A DNA stretch of 12,840 nucleotides from an uncultured Chitinophagales bacterium (GCA_946886475.1 CAMPIQ010000109.1:1-12840), one strand, 5' to 3'; numbered from the stretch's first letter, positions 1 to 8,447 are shown. The notes: generated by a model from the sequence alone, not told the origin. A program made the numbers and translations.

Positions 1-19
1 CTCTTTCTCCGCTCTCTTC

Positions 20-2554
20 TTACAGTTCTTCTTCCCTCAACACAGCCAAAGGAGATCTGTTGACTACACCACGGCTATTTACCAGCCCGGTAAAAACGGT
101 CAGCAAACAAACCAATACAAATACAATCAATAATTCCATCCAGGGAATGGTAAATGCTGTTTCAAATATATATTTCGCCAGCAACCAGCTAAGGGCTAAT
201 GACAGGATCATTCCCGTTGCAGCGGCAAGTGCGCCAAGAAAGAAATATTCAAGTGCTGTGATATAATAGATCTGTCTGCGGCTTGCGCCCATAGTTCTTA
301 GTAAAACACTTTCCTGCATTCGCTGATACCTGCTGATCAGTACAGAGGCGATCAATACTACCAATCCCGTAATGATACTGAATGCAGCCATGAAGCGGAT
401 CACAAATCCAACCTTGTCGAGCAATTTGTCCAGTATGTTCAATATCAGCGTGAGATCTATCATGGATACATTGGGAAACCGCTGTACGATAAGCTGCTGA
501 TACCTGGCCGAGGTTTGTTTGTCAGGAATTCTGGTCATCAGTACCAAAAACTGAGGCGCTGTTTCAAGTACACCTGATGGAAACACAACCAGGAAGTTGG
601 TTTGTATCCTGTTGAAATCAACCTTACGCAGACTTCCAACCAGGGCAGGCACAATGGAACCCTGCACATTGAATACCATGGTATCACCAATATCAATTCC
701 ATTTCTTTCTGCAAATCTTTCTTCTAATGAAATAAAAATATTGCCTGTTCGCTGATCCGGTTTCCCAACCCACCTTCCTTTAGTGATCTTTTCCGAATCA
801 GTTAACGAATCCCGGAAGGTGACCCTGTATTCCCTGCTGAATACCCATTTTCGCATGGGAAGCGTGCTGTCTTTTTCAAGTGTTGCGGCAGTGATCTGGT
901 TCACCTGTTCCAGCCGCATATTTACAATAGGCACAACTGCATGTACGGGTAATCCCTGCTGCATTGTCAGCGCAACCAGACTATCTTTTTGTGCAGGTTG
1001 AATGTCAAACAATACCGCATTGGATTGTCCGCTGCTGGCAGAAAGCGATATCCTGTTGAGCAGGATGGACTGAATATTAAAAAGGAGGCAAATGAATGTG
1101 GTGCCCAGGCCAATAGCAACAATGAGTATGACCGTTTGATTATTGGGCCGGAACAAATTGGCCAGTCCCTGTCTCCATAAATAACTCCAGGACTCAGGAA
1201 ATAATTTTCTAACAGTCCACATCAGTGATCTTGCTATGAGAACCAGAATTAAAAATGAGGTCAGCACACCTGCGCTAAAGAACAAAGCCTGGTCCCATTC
1301 CTGTAGCTGGATAAAACTAAATACAAGAATAAAAAGAAGGATCAGAAGAAATACCAGCCATTTTGCAGGATCAAACAACCTCGGAGGTTGAAGCGATACC
1401 CTCAATGTATTTAATGGAGATACATTCCTTATTGATATTAATGGCAGCAACGCAAAAAGAAAAGAGATCACAATACCCAATAATATTCCCTGTACTATGG
1501 CAGGCCATGAAATACCACTACTCACCTGCAGCGGTAAAAAATCTTTGAGTACATAAGGCAGGAATTGCTGAACAAGGGTGCCTGCAGCAGCACCTGCAAT
1601 TGAACCGATGCTTCCGATAACAACTATCTGGATAAGGTATATCAGGAATGCCTGCCATCCCTGTGCACCAAGGCATCTCAAAATGGCAACTGCGTTGATC
1701 TTTTCGCGAACATAAATATGGATGGCACTTGCCACCCCAATGCACCCAAGCAGCAATGCAATGAAACTAATGAGCGATAAAAATTGCATCAGGTCCGTAA
1801 GCGACCGGCTTACATCTTCTCTCTGGCTTTCAACCGTGTCATAATTGATGCCTTCTTTAATAAGTCGGGGCTCTATGCTTTCCACCAATGCATTTACATC
1901 AACAGCCTTGTCAAATTTGAAAAAGAATGTGTATCCGATCCTGCTTCCTTTTTGTTCCAGACCTGTTTGTTCAAGGTATTGTAAGGGTATGTAAACCAGA
2001 GGGGCCACCGAGGCAGCAATGCCTGTTTGTCCTGGCGCACTTATCAGGCTTCCTTCAATTACAAAATTCATTGTTCCTAACCGGATGGAATCTCCTGCCT
2101 TAGCATTGTATTGCAATAGTAAGGTCTGGTCTACAAGTGCAGACTTTTTATTGCGGAAAGATTGCGCTGCCGTAGAGGGTTCTGTTTCAAGAGAACCATA
2201 GTAAGGAAAGTCACCACTCAGTGCACGAACCTGAACCAGCCTGGTTCCACCGTTTTTTATAAAATAGATCATTGAGGTAAAGTCACGCTCTTCAGACCTC
2301 CTGTCACCAATTGAATCAACCAGCCTGCTGATGTCTTCACTTACTTTCCTGTTGCTTCTAAGTTCAAGGTCGGCACCAAGAAGGGTTGCAGCCTGGTCAT
2401 CTATTTCCTTCCTCATGTTATCGCCCAAAGAATATATGGCTACCATGGCAGCAATGCCAAGTATGATGGAAGAAATGAATAGCACCAGCCGGGAGCGATT
2501 GCGTCTGCTATCACGCCAGGCCATTTTTAGTATCCAGTAAAAAGAAACTTTCAT
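20..2554 (-). CDS. ABC transporter permease, YbbP-like (two FtsX/MacB-type halves)
   Basis: Inner-membrane permease of a type VII (MacB/LolCDE/YbbAP-like) ABC transporter. It probably works with the ATPase encoded just upstream, using ATP to drive a mechanical change on the periplasmic side; the substrate is not evident. Ten hydrophobic segments can be seen, near residues 22-41, 256-280, 301-326, 353-375, 398-415, 422-442, 473-495, 718-741, 768-793 and 803-825. Two large extracytoplasmic domains (about 45-250 and 500-715) follow helix 1 and helix 7. Each half has the FtsX signature of a charged loop after a helix (EKINAVAILRCLGA near 284-297; QESVLLRTMGASRRQ near 747-761). The length of 844 residues and ten helices match COG3127/YbbP (about 800) better than LolC/E or MacB (about 400-650, four helices). 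The ATG has an AGGA six bases upstream. It lies 54 bases after the ATPase gene in the same direction. The family call is firm; the YbbP assignment is by architecture. Confidence 0.93.
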   Translation of the reverse strand: MKVSFYWILKMAWRDSRRNRSRLVLFISSIILGIAAMVAIYSLGDNMRKEIDDQAATLLGADLELRSNRKVSEDISRLVDSIGDRRSEERDFTSMIYFIKNGGTRLVQVRALSGDFPYYGSLETEPSTAAQSFRNKKSALVDQTLLLQYNAKAGDSIRLGTMNFVIEGSLISAPGQTGIAASVAPLVYIPLQYLEQTGLEQKGSRIGYTFFFKFDKAVDVNALVESIEPRLIKEGINYDTVESQREDVSRSLTDLMQFLSLISFIALLLGCIGVASAIHIYVREKINAVAILRCLGAQGWQAFLIYLIQIVVIGSIGSIAGAAAGTLVQQFLPYVLKDFLPLQVSSGISWPAIVQGILLGIVISFLFALLPLISIRNVSPLNTLRVSLQPPRLFDPAKWLVFLLILLFILVFSFIQLQEWDQALFFSAGVLTSFLILVLIARSLMWTVRKLFPESWSYLWRQGLANLFRPNNQTVILIVAIGLGTTFICLLFNIQSILLNRISLSASSGQSNAVLFDIQPAQKDSLVALTMQQGLPVHAVVPIVNMRLEQVNQITAATLEKDSTLPMRKWVFSREYRVTFRDSLTDSEKITKGRWVGKPDQRTGNIFISLEERFAERNGIDIGDTMVFNVQGSIVPALVGSLRKVDFNRIQTNFLVVFPSGVLETAPQFLVLMTRIPDKQTSARYQQLIVQRFPNVSMIDLTLILNILDKLLDKVGFVIRFMAAFSIITGLVVLIASVLISRYQRMQESVLLRTMGASRRQIYYITALEYFFLGALAAATGMILSLALSWLLAKYIFETAFTIPWMELLIVFVLVCLLTVFTGLVNSRGVVNRSPLAVLREEEL

Positions 2555-2570
2555 ATTGATCCTGAATTAA

Positions 2571-2596
2571 ATGGTCGGGATAATAAGACCGGCCAT
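2571..2596. other. Intercistronic hairpin between ABC ATPase and permease genes
   Basis: Arms at 2571-2578 (ATGGTCGG) and 2589-2596 (CCGGCCAT) pair over eight positions, with one G-T wobble and a 10-base A/T-rich loop; one further A-T pair extends it at 2570/2597. It sits in the 54-base gap between the ATPase stop and the permease start. No T-run follows on either strand, so it does not look like an intrinsic terminator. It could be an mRNA-processing or stability element that sets the ratio of the two subunits, or it may be chance. Function is inference only. Confidence 0.35.
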
Positions 2597-2608
2597 TCCG
2601 CACTTTAT

Positions 2609-3271
2609 TTAATTAAGCCTTCCTCCTTTGAGTTTGATGATCCTGTCGGTTTTATTTGCCAGCTCCAGGTTATGTGTTACCATGATTAAAGTAGTGCCTG
2701 CCTTTTCATTCAGGTTAAAGATCAGGTCAACGATCTTTGCGCTGGTCTCGTCATCCAGATTTCCTGTTGGTTCGTCGGCAAAAAGGATCCGCGGATTATT
2801 TGAAAACGCACGTGCCAGTGATATTCTTTGTTGTTCTCCACCACTCAGCTGGGAAGGGTAGTGGTGGCCCCTGAGTGACAACCCTACTTTATCCAGCAAT
2901 TCCAAAGCACGCTGCCTGATCTTTTTTTCTCCCCGGAGTTCCAGGGGCACCATAATATTTTCCAGTGCAGTGAGTGTTGGCAGCAATTGAAAATTCTGGA
3001 ATATGAATCCAACATGTTCATTCCTCACCTTTGCCCTCTGGTCTTCGGTCAGATCATTCAGGCTGATGCCATTCAGTTCTATGGTGCCGGTAGATGACCT
3101 GTCAAGTCCGGCGGCGAGTCCAAGCAGTGTGGTCTTGCCACTACCTGAAGGACCCACTATGGCCAGGCTTGAGCCAGCATCAATGGAAAAGCTGATATGG
3201 TCCAGAACCGTTAATGTTTTTCCTGCGCTTTGGTAGGTTTTACTAACGTTATCCAATTTGAGTATGCTCAT
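2609..3271 (-). CDS. ABC transporter ATP-binding protein, LolD/YbbA type
   Basis: Cytoplasmic ATPase subunit that energises the downstream FtsX-type permease. All motifs of a functional ABC ATPase are present: Walker A GPSGSGKTT (residues 40-48), Q-loop FQNFQLLP with Q92, signature LSGGEQQR (142-149), Walker B ILFADEP with catalytic E167, D-loop GNLD (170-173) and H-loop H200. The signature plus the phrases FQNFQLLPTLTALEN and ADEPTGNLD are typical of the MacB/LolD/FtsE group. At 220 residues it is the usual length for a stand-alone subunit (E. coli YbbA and LolD are about 230). The start MSILKLDNVSK fits the family N-terminus; no clear Shine-Dalgarno sequence is seen. It is first in a minus-strand pair with the 844-residue permease, the same order as ybbA-ybbP. 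The substrate cannot be read from the sequence. Confidence 0.95.
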   Translation of the reverse strand: MSILKLDNVSKTYQSAGKTLTVLDHISFSIDAGSSLAIVGPSGSGKTTLLGLAAGLDRSSTGTIELNGISLNDLTEDQRAKVRNEHVGFIFQNFQLLPTLTALENIMVPLELRGEKKIRQRALELLDKVGLSLRGHHYPSQLSGGEQQRISLARAFSNNPRILFADEPTGNLDDETSAKIVDLIFNLNEKAGTTLIMVTHNLELANKTDRIIKLKGGRLN

Positions 3272-3443
3272 GAGAAGTACTGTTTCGTAGAATCAAATTC
3301 TAAATATAGGGCAAAGGAGGCTGGGGTTGGCAGGTAACCGGGGTAATAAGTAAATAAAATGATTTGAATGGCGCACTTACACTGAAGCAGCCACGCTTTC
3401 AGCAAACTGTTGCTGAAGTGAGGCATCAAGGAATTAAAAAATA

Positions 3444-3474
3444 TTTGGTGCAACCAGATGGTTGCTTTAACTTG
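3444..3474 (+). promoter_or_regulatory. Bacteroidota-type promoter for the ArsR-SRPBCC operon
   Basis: TTTG at 3444-3447 (-33 element), a 20-base spacer, then TAACTTG at 3468-3474, one T short of the phylum's -7 consensus TAnnTTTG. Spacing of 19-21 bases is typical for Bacteroidota. It predicts transcription starting near 3480, about 20 bases before the ArsR ATG at 3503. It reads away from the divergent ABC operon. This is a motif match, not a measured start site. Confidence 0.55.
3450..3465. promoter_or_regulatory. Perfect inverted repeat inside promoter spacer: candidate ArsR operator
   Basis: GCAACC (3450-3455), AGAT, GGTTGC (3460-3465) form a perfect 6-4-6 dyad. It lies between the -33 and -7 elements of the promoter at 3444-3474, where a bound dimer would block RNA polymerase. 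The gene directly downstream encodes a winged-helix ArsR-family regulator, a family that usually binds short dyads and represses its own operon. Autorepression is inferred from position and family. Confidence 0.5.
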
Positions 3475-3502
3475 CAATCAAATGGTAGCATAAAATTTTA
3501 AA

Positions 3503-3829
3503 ATGGAAACCAGGAGAGACATATTCCAGGCCATAGCCGACCCTACCCGAAGGGCCATCATTCTTTTGCTGGCCACAGGTGCGTTTACGCCCAATACCCT
3601 TGCCGGGCATTTCGACACCAGCCGGCAGGCGATATCAAAGCACATTCAGGTGCTGGCTGAATGCGGACTGGTGAAGCAGGAGCAAAGCGGCCGCGAGATC
3701 TATTATCACCTTAACAGTAAAAAGATGAAGGAGATAGAAAAATGGATTGAACAGTTTAAGCAATTGCTCGCCACCAGGTTTAACCAATTGGATGATGTTT
3801 TACATAACCTCAAAAAACAACGAAAATGA
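3503..3829 (+). CDS. ArsR-family winged-helix transcriptional regulator
   Basis: DNA-binding repressor of 108 residues, the normal size for ArsR/SmtB proteins. The N-terminus [24 protein letters not shown] is the classic first-helix pattern of the family. The helix-turn-helix lies near residues 30-57 with recognition helix [19 protein letters not shown], followed by the wing [12 protein letters not shown] (60-71) and a C-terminal dimerisation helix. The metal-sensing ELCVCDL-type cysteine motif is absent (only C54 is present), so this is not an arsenic/cadmium-type sensor. It belongs to the non-metal ArsR group often paired with an SRPBCC protein. The stop overlaps the next start (ATGA at 3826-3829), implying translational coupling. 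It is probably autoregulated through the dyad at 3450-3465. The inducer is unknown. Confidence 0.93.
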   Translation: METRRDIFQAIADPTRRAIILLLATGAFTPNTLAGHFDTSRQAISKHIQVLAECGLVKQEQSGREIYYHLNSKKMKEIEKWIEQFKQLLATRFNQLDDVLHNLKKQRK

Positions 3830-4332
3830 ACAAAACCGTTTTATTCAACTTTACAGTTGACAAAGAAGCAAAAAAGATCAACGTTGAAAGATCCTTTGAC
3901 GCGCCGGTTGATATTGTATGGGAGGCCTGGACGGTTCCGGCCATCACCGACCAGTGGTGGGCGCCTAAACCATGGCGTGCAGAAACCAGGTCGCAGGATT
4001 TCAGGGAAGGCGGCCGCTGGATCTATTGCATGGTTGGTCCGGAGGGTGAGCGACACTGGAGTTTGTTTGAATACAAAACCATCGATCCTCAAAAAAGTTT
4101 TTCAGGAGTGGATGCTTTCTGCGATGAGCATGAAGTGATCAGTCAGGAAATGCCATCAATGAACTGGAGCAACCGGTTTACTGGAAAAGGCGCGTCAACT
4201 GTTGTCAATATTGAAATAAGTTTCAACCAGTTAAGGGATCTTGAAAAGATCATTGAGATGGGATTCAAAGAAGGATTTACCATGGGACTGGAAAACCTGG
4301 ATACTTACCTGAAGGAACATCACCAGCAGTAA
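3826..4332 (+). CDS. SRPBCC (AHSA1/START-like) domain protein, ArsR partner
   Basis: Small cytoplasmic protein of 168 residues with the Bet v 1/START-like fold used to hold hydrophobic ligands. The key family phrase [28 protein letters not shown] (residues 20-47) gives the first strand, the helical pair and the W-W turn. It is followed by [14 protein letters not shown] (61-74), then the strands and the long C-terminal helix [17 protein letters not shown] (149-165) that closes the pocket. No catalytic residues are obvious. It overlaps the ArsR gene by four bases and is followed within 15 bases by a terminator, so the pair is a self-contained two-gene operon. In this common arrangement the SRPBCC protein is thought to bind or handle the molecule related to the regulator's signal; the ligand here is unknown. 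Confidence 0.9.
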   Translation: MNKTVLFNFTVDKEAKKINVERSFDAPVDIVWEAWTVPAITDQWWAPKPWRAETRSQDFREGGRWIYCMVGPEGERHWSLFEYKTIDPQKSFSGVDAFCDEHEVISQEMPSMNWSNRFTGKGASTVVNIEISFNQLRDLEKIIEMGFKEGFTMGLENLDTYLKEHHQQ

Positions 4333-4345
4333 ATATTAATTGGAT

Positions 4346-4370
4346 AATCCGCCCACGGCGGATTTTTTTT
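4346..4370 (+). terminator. Rho-independent terminator after ArsR-SRPBCC operon
   Basis: AATCCGCC (4346-4353), loop CAC, GGCGGATT (4357-4364) form a perfect 8-base-pair stem, running into a T-run at 4363-4370. It begins 14 bases after the SRPBCC stop codon. This is a textbook intrinsic terminator and the clearest in the window. Confidence 0.88.
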
Positions 4371-4463
4371 ACCTCCGGCTAAAGCGCGGGTCATTCATTC
4401 TTTTCCTCTTTCTCTTCCAGTTGAATCTCTTCAACTACCATATTATTTGTAAATTCAAATCTT

Positions 4464-5483
4464 ATGCGGGTATCCATCTTCAATCTTTTCTTTTATTTGT
4501 TTTTTATTATTCCTGGTATTGCTTTTTCACAACAATCTTTTTCTTCCAACCCCTTGTTTGGTGGCTGGTATGCAGATCCTGATGCAGTTGTAATTGGAAA
4601 CCAACTCTGGATCTATCCTACTTTTTCCGCCCGGTATGACAGGCAGGTTTTCTTTGATGCTTTTTCAACAGATGATCTGGTACACTGGAAAAAACATCCC
4701 CGCATCCTGGATACATCCGCCATTAAATGGGCAAAAAGAGCCATGTGGGCTCCAGGTATTGTGCAAAAGGGTAAACAGTATTTCCTTTTCTTTTCCGCCA
4801 ATGACATTCAGAGTGCGGCGCGGAAGAACAGCAATGGTAAACACCCGGATGCTGTGGATGATACGCTGGGTGGCATTGGAATAGCGGTATCAGATAATCC
4901 TGGCGGACCATTCAGGGATTACCTTGGTAAGCCGCTGATCAACCAGTATCATAACAATGCGCAGCCCATTGACCAGTCAGTATTTCAAGATAAAGATGGC
5001 CGGTACTATATTATATATGGGGGATGGGGAAGATGCAATATTGCAAAGTTGAATCATGATTTTACGGCGCTTGAACCTTTTCCAAATGGAAAACTCGTGC
5101 AGGAGATAACACCTGAAGGATATGTGGAAGGTCCGGTGATGTTTACAAAAAATGAAAAGTATTATTTAATGTGGTCGGAGGGAAACTGGACAGACAGCAG
5201 TTATAAAGTGGCATATGCCATTGCAGATGCAGTGACCGGTCCATTCATAAAAAAAACAACCATACTAAAGGCAGATAACGGTGTGGCCACTGGAGCCGGA
5301 CATCATTCCATTTTTAATCTTCCTGATTCGGACGAATGGTATATTGTTTATCACCGCAGACCAATTCCAAACAGTGACCGCGATCACCGGGTAGTTTGTA
5401 TGGATCGTTTATACTTTAACAAGGATGGAACGATCAGGGATGTAGTGATGACCAATAAGGGGGTAGAAAAGCGGAAATTGTAG
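4464..5483 (+). CDS. Secreted glycoside hydrolase family 43 protein
   Basis: Predicted exported five-bladed beta-propeller enzyme that cleaves arabinose-, xylose- or galactose-containing plant polysaccharides by inversion. Residues 1-22 form a signal peptide (hydrophobic LFFYLFFIIPGIA, cleavage near AFS-QQ); the mature part is essentially one catalytic domain of about 315 residues, which is single-domain GH43 length. The three expected acidic residues are visible: general base D38 in WYADPDA, the pKa-tuning/orienting D170 in PIDQSVF, and general acid E222 in VEGPVMF. H280/H281 in GAGHHSIF match the central histidine of the propeller axis. The repeated blade phrases YYIIYGGW, YYLMWSEG and WYIVYHRR also fit. 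No carbohydrate-binding module or SusC/SusD pair is adjacent, so it is not in an obvious polysaccharide-utilisation locus. Exact substrate and GH43 subfamily cannot be told by eye. A TTG at 4421 and TATTATTTG at 4441-4449 are a weak promoter candidate. Confidence 0.93.
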   Translation: MRVSIFNLFFYLFFIIPGIAFSQQSFSSNPLFGGWYADPDAVVIGNQLWIYPTFSARYDRQVFFDAFSTDDLVHWKKHPRILDTSAIKWAKRAMWAPGIVQKGKQYFLFFSANDIQSAARKNSNGKHPDAVDDTLGGIGIAVSDNPGGPFRDYLGKPLINQYHNNAQPIDQSVFQDKDGRYYIIYGGWGRCNIAKLNHDFTALEPFPNGKLVQEITPEGYVEGPVMFTKNEKYYLMWSEGNWTDSSYKVAYAIADAVTGPFIKKTTILKADNGVATGAGHHSIFNLPDSDEWYIVYHRRPIPNSDRDHRVVCMDRLYFNKDGTIRDVVMTNKGVEKRKL

Positions 5484-5591
5484 AAGACAGAAGATGAAAG
5501 TGAAAGAGTAAGGTGGATCGATGTAATAGCAGAGACTAAAAATTGTTTTTACATTCATGTATTCTTTTATCACCGCAATCAATAAATAATT

Positions 5592-6050
5592 ATGGTAAAC
5601 ATTATTCACCGCATTGGTATTGCATCTTCAGGCTTGCAGGTATATAAAGCTTTATCAACAATTGAGGGTCTTGCTAACTGGTGGACCGAAGAAGTGGAAG
5701 GGGATGAAAAGCTGGGAGGCAGAATCGTATTCACCTTTCGTACCAGTACCGGCGATGTAAAAGGAAAAATGACCATGGAAGTGCTGCAATTGGAACAGGG
5801 TAAAAATGTACAATGGCGCTGCGTTGAAGGGCCTGATGAATGGATTGATACCCTCATCACATTTGACTTGTCTGAACAGGATGGCCAGGTCATTGTAATA
5901 TTCGGTCATAGAAACTGGCGCGATGAAGTTGAGTTTACTGCACATTGCAGTATGAAGTGGGCCGTATTCCTTTTAAGCCTGCGTGCATATGTTGAAACTG
6001 GAAAAGGTCAGCCCTCACCTCATGACCTTAAGATCGATAACTGGAATTAG
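5592..6050 (+). CDS. SRPBCC (AHSA1-like) domain protein, stand-alone
   Basis: Cytoplasmic ligand-binding-type protein of 152 residues with the Bet v 1/START-like fold. Supporting phrases are HRIGIASSGLQVYKALSTIEGLANWWTEEVEGDEKLGG (residues 6-43), giving strand 1, helices and the WW turn, then the strands KMTMEVLQLEQGKNVQWRCVEGPDEWIDTLITFDL (59-93). The C-terminal helix HCSMKWAVFLLSLRAYVETGKG (118-139) ends in the frequent tail HDLKIDNW. Unlike the SRPBCC protein at 3826-4332, it has no regulator beside it and is not obviously similar beyond the fold, so the two are probably not a recent duplication. No Shine-Dalgarno sequence precedes the ATG, as is usual in this phylum. Molecular function unknown. 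Confidence 0.88.
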   Translation: MVNIIHRIGIASSGLQVYKALSTIEGLANWWTEEVEGDEKLGGRIVFTFRTSTGDVKGKMTMEVLQLEQGKNVQWRCVEGPDEWIDTLITFDLSEQDGQVIVIFGHRNWRDEVEFTAHCSMKWAVFLLSLRAYVETGKGQPSPHDLKIDNWN

Positions 6051-6329
6051 TGCTTCGTTAGAAGCTGATGTTCAGGTAAATATATACACTATAACAGGCA
6101 ACGCTGTATGCAGTTTGCTATTGGTTTTCATACCGTTGCTTCCTTTTATTCTTAATGATCCATTGCTTTGAACAGCGCTTAGGTTTGATTTGGCATCTAA
6201 GCGTAATTACTTACCATTTTTAATTTCAGTTGCAAATAGGTAAAAGCATGTTTAATTTTACTAATACATCCAACGGTCCTATAACAGCATTGTGATTTTG
6301 GAAGGGATGCCTTAATTCTAACCACCTCT

Positions 6330-8447
6330 ATGCTTTCCAAAGCCTTTTTTAATCAACGTTTGCGGAAATTAAATTTTCGACATTTAAGTATCCGGAAACG
6401 GCTTCCCTTATTTATCTGCCTCCTGTTGTTAAGTGTGATCCTCGTGTTTGGAAGTATATCTTATCTGGGTGTAAAACAGGCAACATTAAAAGTTACCAGG
6501 GAAAGATTGCATTCCTTATCAAAACAATTGAGTGCCATGCTTTCCGATAACACTCAAAATCTGATCACCGCTACCTATGTAACTGCCAATAAACCTGCTA
6601 TTATTCAATACCTTTCTACTGATGGAAAGGATTCAGTTGCAGAATTCGCAAAACTGGTTACTGTTTTACACAAGGATAGTTCTTATAAGCAGGCTGAATT
6701 GGTGAGGGTTGATGGATCAACCGTGTTCAGGATACCATCACAGATTCAGTTACCCGAAGCCCAATCCATTTTGAATTTAAGTTTCCCCAGAGATTCAGGC
6801 TATGTAGGTAATTTATATCATGTCAATAATGAGATCTATTATCCTGTAGTGGCTACAATAGCTAAGAATAAAATGATCCTTGGATATTTTGTAAGGTGGC
6901 GGAAAATGGCTTCCCGGGGGGTAGACCAGATTACAAAATTAATGGGCACCGATGCCAGATTTTTTGTTGGAAATGCAGATGGTTCATTTTGGACAGATCT
7001 AAGCAAGGCGGTGGATAGTCCACCTCTTGATAATAAAGATGACCTGATTGAGTTTAACCGGTCCGGTACCCGCACACTTGCATCAGTTGGAAAAATTTCA
7101 AATGGTGAGTGGATGGTGTCAGTTGAATTTCCCAGGGATGAAGTTCTGGAAGCAGCACACAATTTTTTGTATTGGCTTATCATAGCAGGTGTTTTGATCA
7201 TAATACTCGGTATTATGGTTGCCTGGATTATAAGCCGCAACCTTACACGTCCATTAGTGAATCTTACTGAGGCAGCTACCCTTATCAGTAATGGAAATTA
7301 TTCAAGATCAACAGAAATAGACCGCAGGGATGAACTGGGAAAACTGGCGCGTGCATTTAATGCCATGATAGCTCAGGTTGAAAGATCGCAACATCAATTA
7401 AAGAAAAAAGTCGCCAGCTATAAAATTCTTTTTGATGGAAATCCAATGCCCATGTGGATCCTTTCAAAAACCAGCCTTGATATCCTCGACGTAAATGATG
7501 CGGCAATTCGTGAATACGGATATTCAAGGAATGAGTTCTTAAAATTAAATGCCGTGGATCTCCGGCCGGTGGAGGATATAGCTAAATACTTAGATCATGT
7601 CAATTCTTTGTCACTGGAAAATAAAACCGGAATATGGCGGCATAAAAGAAAGGACGGGACCATAATGATGGTTGATGTGATGGCAGATAATATTAATTAT
7701 GAGGGAGAACAGGCCAGGCTGGTTCTGGCCAATGATGTAACAGATAAACTAAAACTGGAAGCCGAATTGCTGAACCACAGGATCCAGCAACAGGAGATCA
7801 TTACAGAAACTACTATCCTTGCTCAGGAAAAGGAAAGAGAAGAGCTGGGCAAGGAGCTTCATGATAATATCAATCAGATCCTGGCCTCTACAAAACTATA
7901 TCTTGAACTTGCACGCAACGGATCTGAAGAGGTATTGTCAAAAGCGATCCTGAAAAGCTATGAGAATGTGAATCTGGCCATAGGCGAGATCCGCCATCTT
8001 TCCAAGAAACTTGTGCCACCCATGCTTGATGATATGCTGATCAATATCATAAAGGAAATGACGGAAGAGATTCAGGCCGTTACTAAAATAAATATCTCAG
8101 TGAACGCGGAGGAATTCAGTGAGAATTTTTTGAATGACAATATAAAATTAATGATCTATCGTATAGTGCAGGAACAGGTAAATAATATAATCAAGCATGC
8201 TAACGCATCTAAGGTTTCCATAACCCTTAGCAATGACGAGGTATCTGTTTCTTTATTGATAACAGATAATGGTGTTGGTTTTGATACTACACAGAAGTCA
8301 AAAGGAATTGGACTGAGAAATATTGATAACCGTGTTAAGTTCTATAATGGTAGCGCCACCATTTCGTCGCAAAAGGGCAGGGGTTGCACGCTCGAAATAT
8401 ATTTTCCTCTTCGAAACAAGTTCATGGAAATGCATGCTGCAGATTAG
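6330..8447 (+). CDS. Membrane sensor histidine kinase (Cache-like sensor, HAMP, PAS, HisKA_3, HATPase_c)
   Basis: Two-component sensor kinase of 705 residues in the inner membrane. Domains in order: TM1 about 25-47; periplasmic sensor about 48-276, probably Cache-like; TM2 about 279-302; HAMP about 301-355; PAS about 363-471 (YKILFDGNPMPMWIL, then NDAAIREYGYSRNEFL); a coiled coil about 472-505; HisKA_3 dimerisation domain with phospho-accepting H511 in KELHDNINQ; and HATPase_c about 603-695. The ATP-site motifs are intact: N-box VQEQVNNIIKHA with N619, G1 DNGVGFD (646-652), G2 GIGLRNI (659-665), and GRG (683-685). HisKA_3 kinases (NarX/DesK class) usually signal to LuxR-type response regulators, but none is adjacent, so its partner must be elsewhere. 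The signal is unknown. The ATG at 6330 places TM1 normally. Confidence 0.93.
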   Translation: MLSKAFFNQRLRKLNFRHLSIRKRLPLFICLLLLSVILVFGSISYLGVKQATLKVTRERLHSLSKQLSAMLSDNTQNLITATYVTANKPAIIQYLSTDGKDSVAEFAKLVTVLHKDSSYKQAELVRVDGSTVFRIPSQIQLPEAQSILNLSFPRDSGYVGNLYHVNNEIYYPVVATIAKNKMILGYFVRWRKMASRGVDQITKLMGTDARFFVGNADGSFWTDLSKAVDSPPLDNKDDLIEFNRSGTRTLASVGKISNGEWMVSVEFPRDEVLEAAHNFLYWLIIAGVLIIILGIMVAWIISRNLTRPLVNLTEAATLISNGNYSRSTEIDRRDELGKLARAFNAMIAQVERSQHQLKKKVASYKILFDGNPMPMWILSKTSLDILDVNDAAIREYGYSRNEFLKLNAVDLRPVEDIAKYLDHVNSLSLENKTGIWRHKRKDGTIMMVDVMADNINYEGEQARLVLANDVTDKLKLEAELLNHRIQQQEIITETTILAQEKEREELGKELHDNINQILASTKLYLELARNGSEEVLSKAILKSYENVNLAIGEIRHLSKKLVPPMLDDMLINIIKEMTEEIQAVTKINISVNAEEFSENFLNDNIKLMIYRIVQEQVNNIIKHANASKVSITLSNDEVSVSLLITDNGVGFDTTQKSKGIGLRNIDNRVKFYNGSATISSQKGRGCTLEIYFPLRNKFMEMHAAD

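Noticed and set aside
3268..3477. 69-codon minus-strand frame between the ABC ATPase and ArsR genes
   Set aside because: It would cover the ArsR promoter and operator, has a shadow-like aromatic-rich composition with no recognisable pattern, and only continues upstream of the ATPase start by chance overlap.
4340..4582. 80-codon plus-strand frame before GH43
   Set aside because: It runs through the intrinsic terminator and the GH43 signal-peptide coding region in another frame; composition is Phe/Leu-rich as expected of a shadow.
4464..5483. GH43 gene as part of a polysaccharide-utilisation locus
   Set aside because: No SusC, SusD, other carbohydrate enzyme or hybrid regulator is adjacent; neighbours are unrelated SRPBCC genes.
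6052..6065. GCTTC-GTTA-GAAGC hairpin just after the second SRPBCC gene, considered as a terminator
   Set aside because: Only five base pairs and no following T-run, so not strong enough to call.
6839..7240. 133-codon minus-strand frame inside the histidine kinase gene
   Set aside because: Fully antisense to a well-supported kinase; its apparent hydrophobicity reflects the kinase codons read backward.
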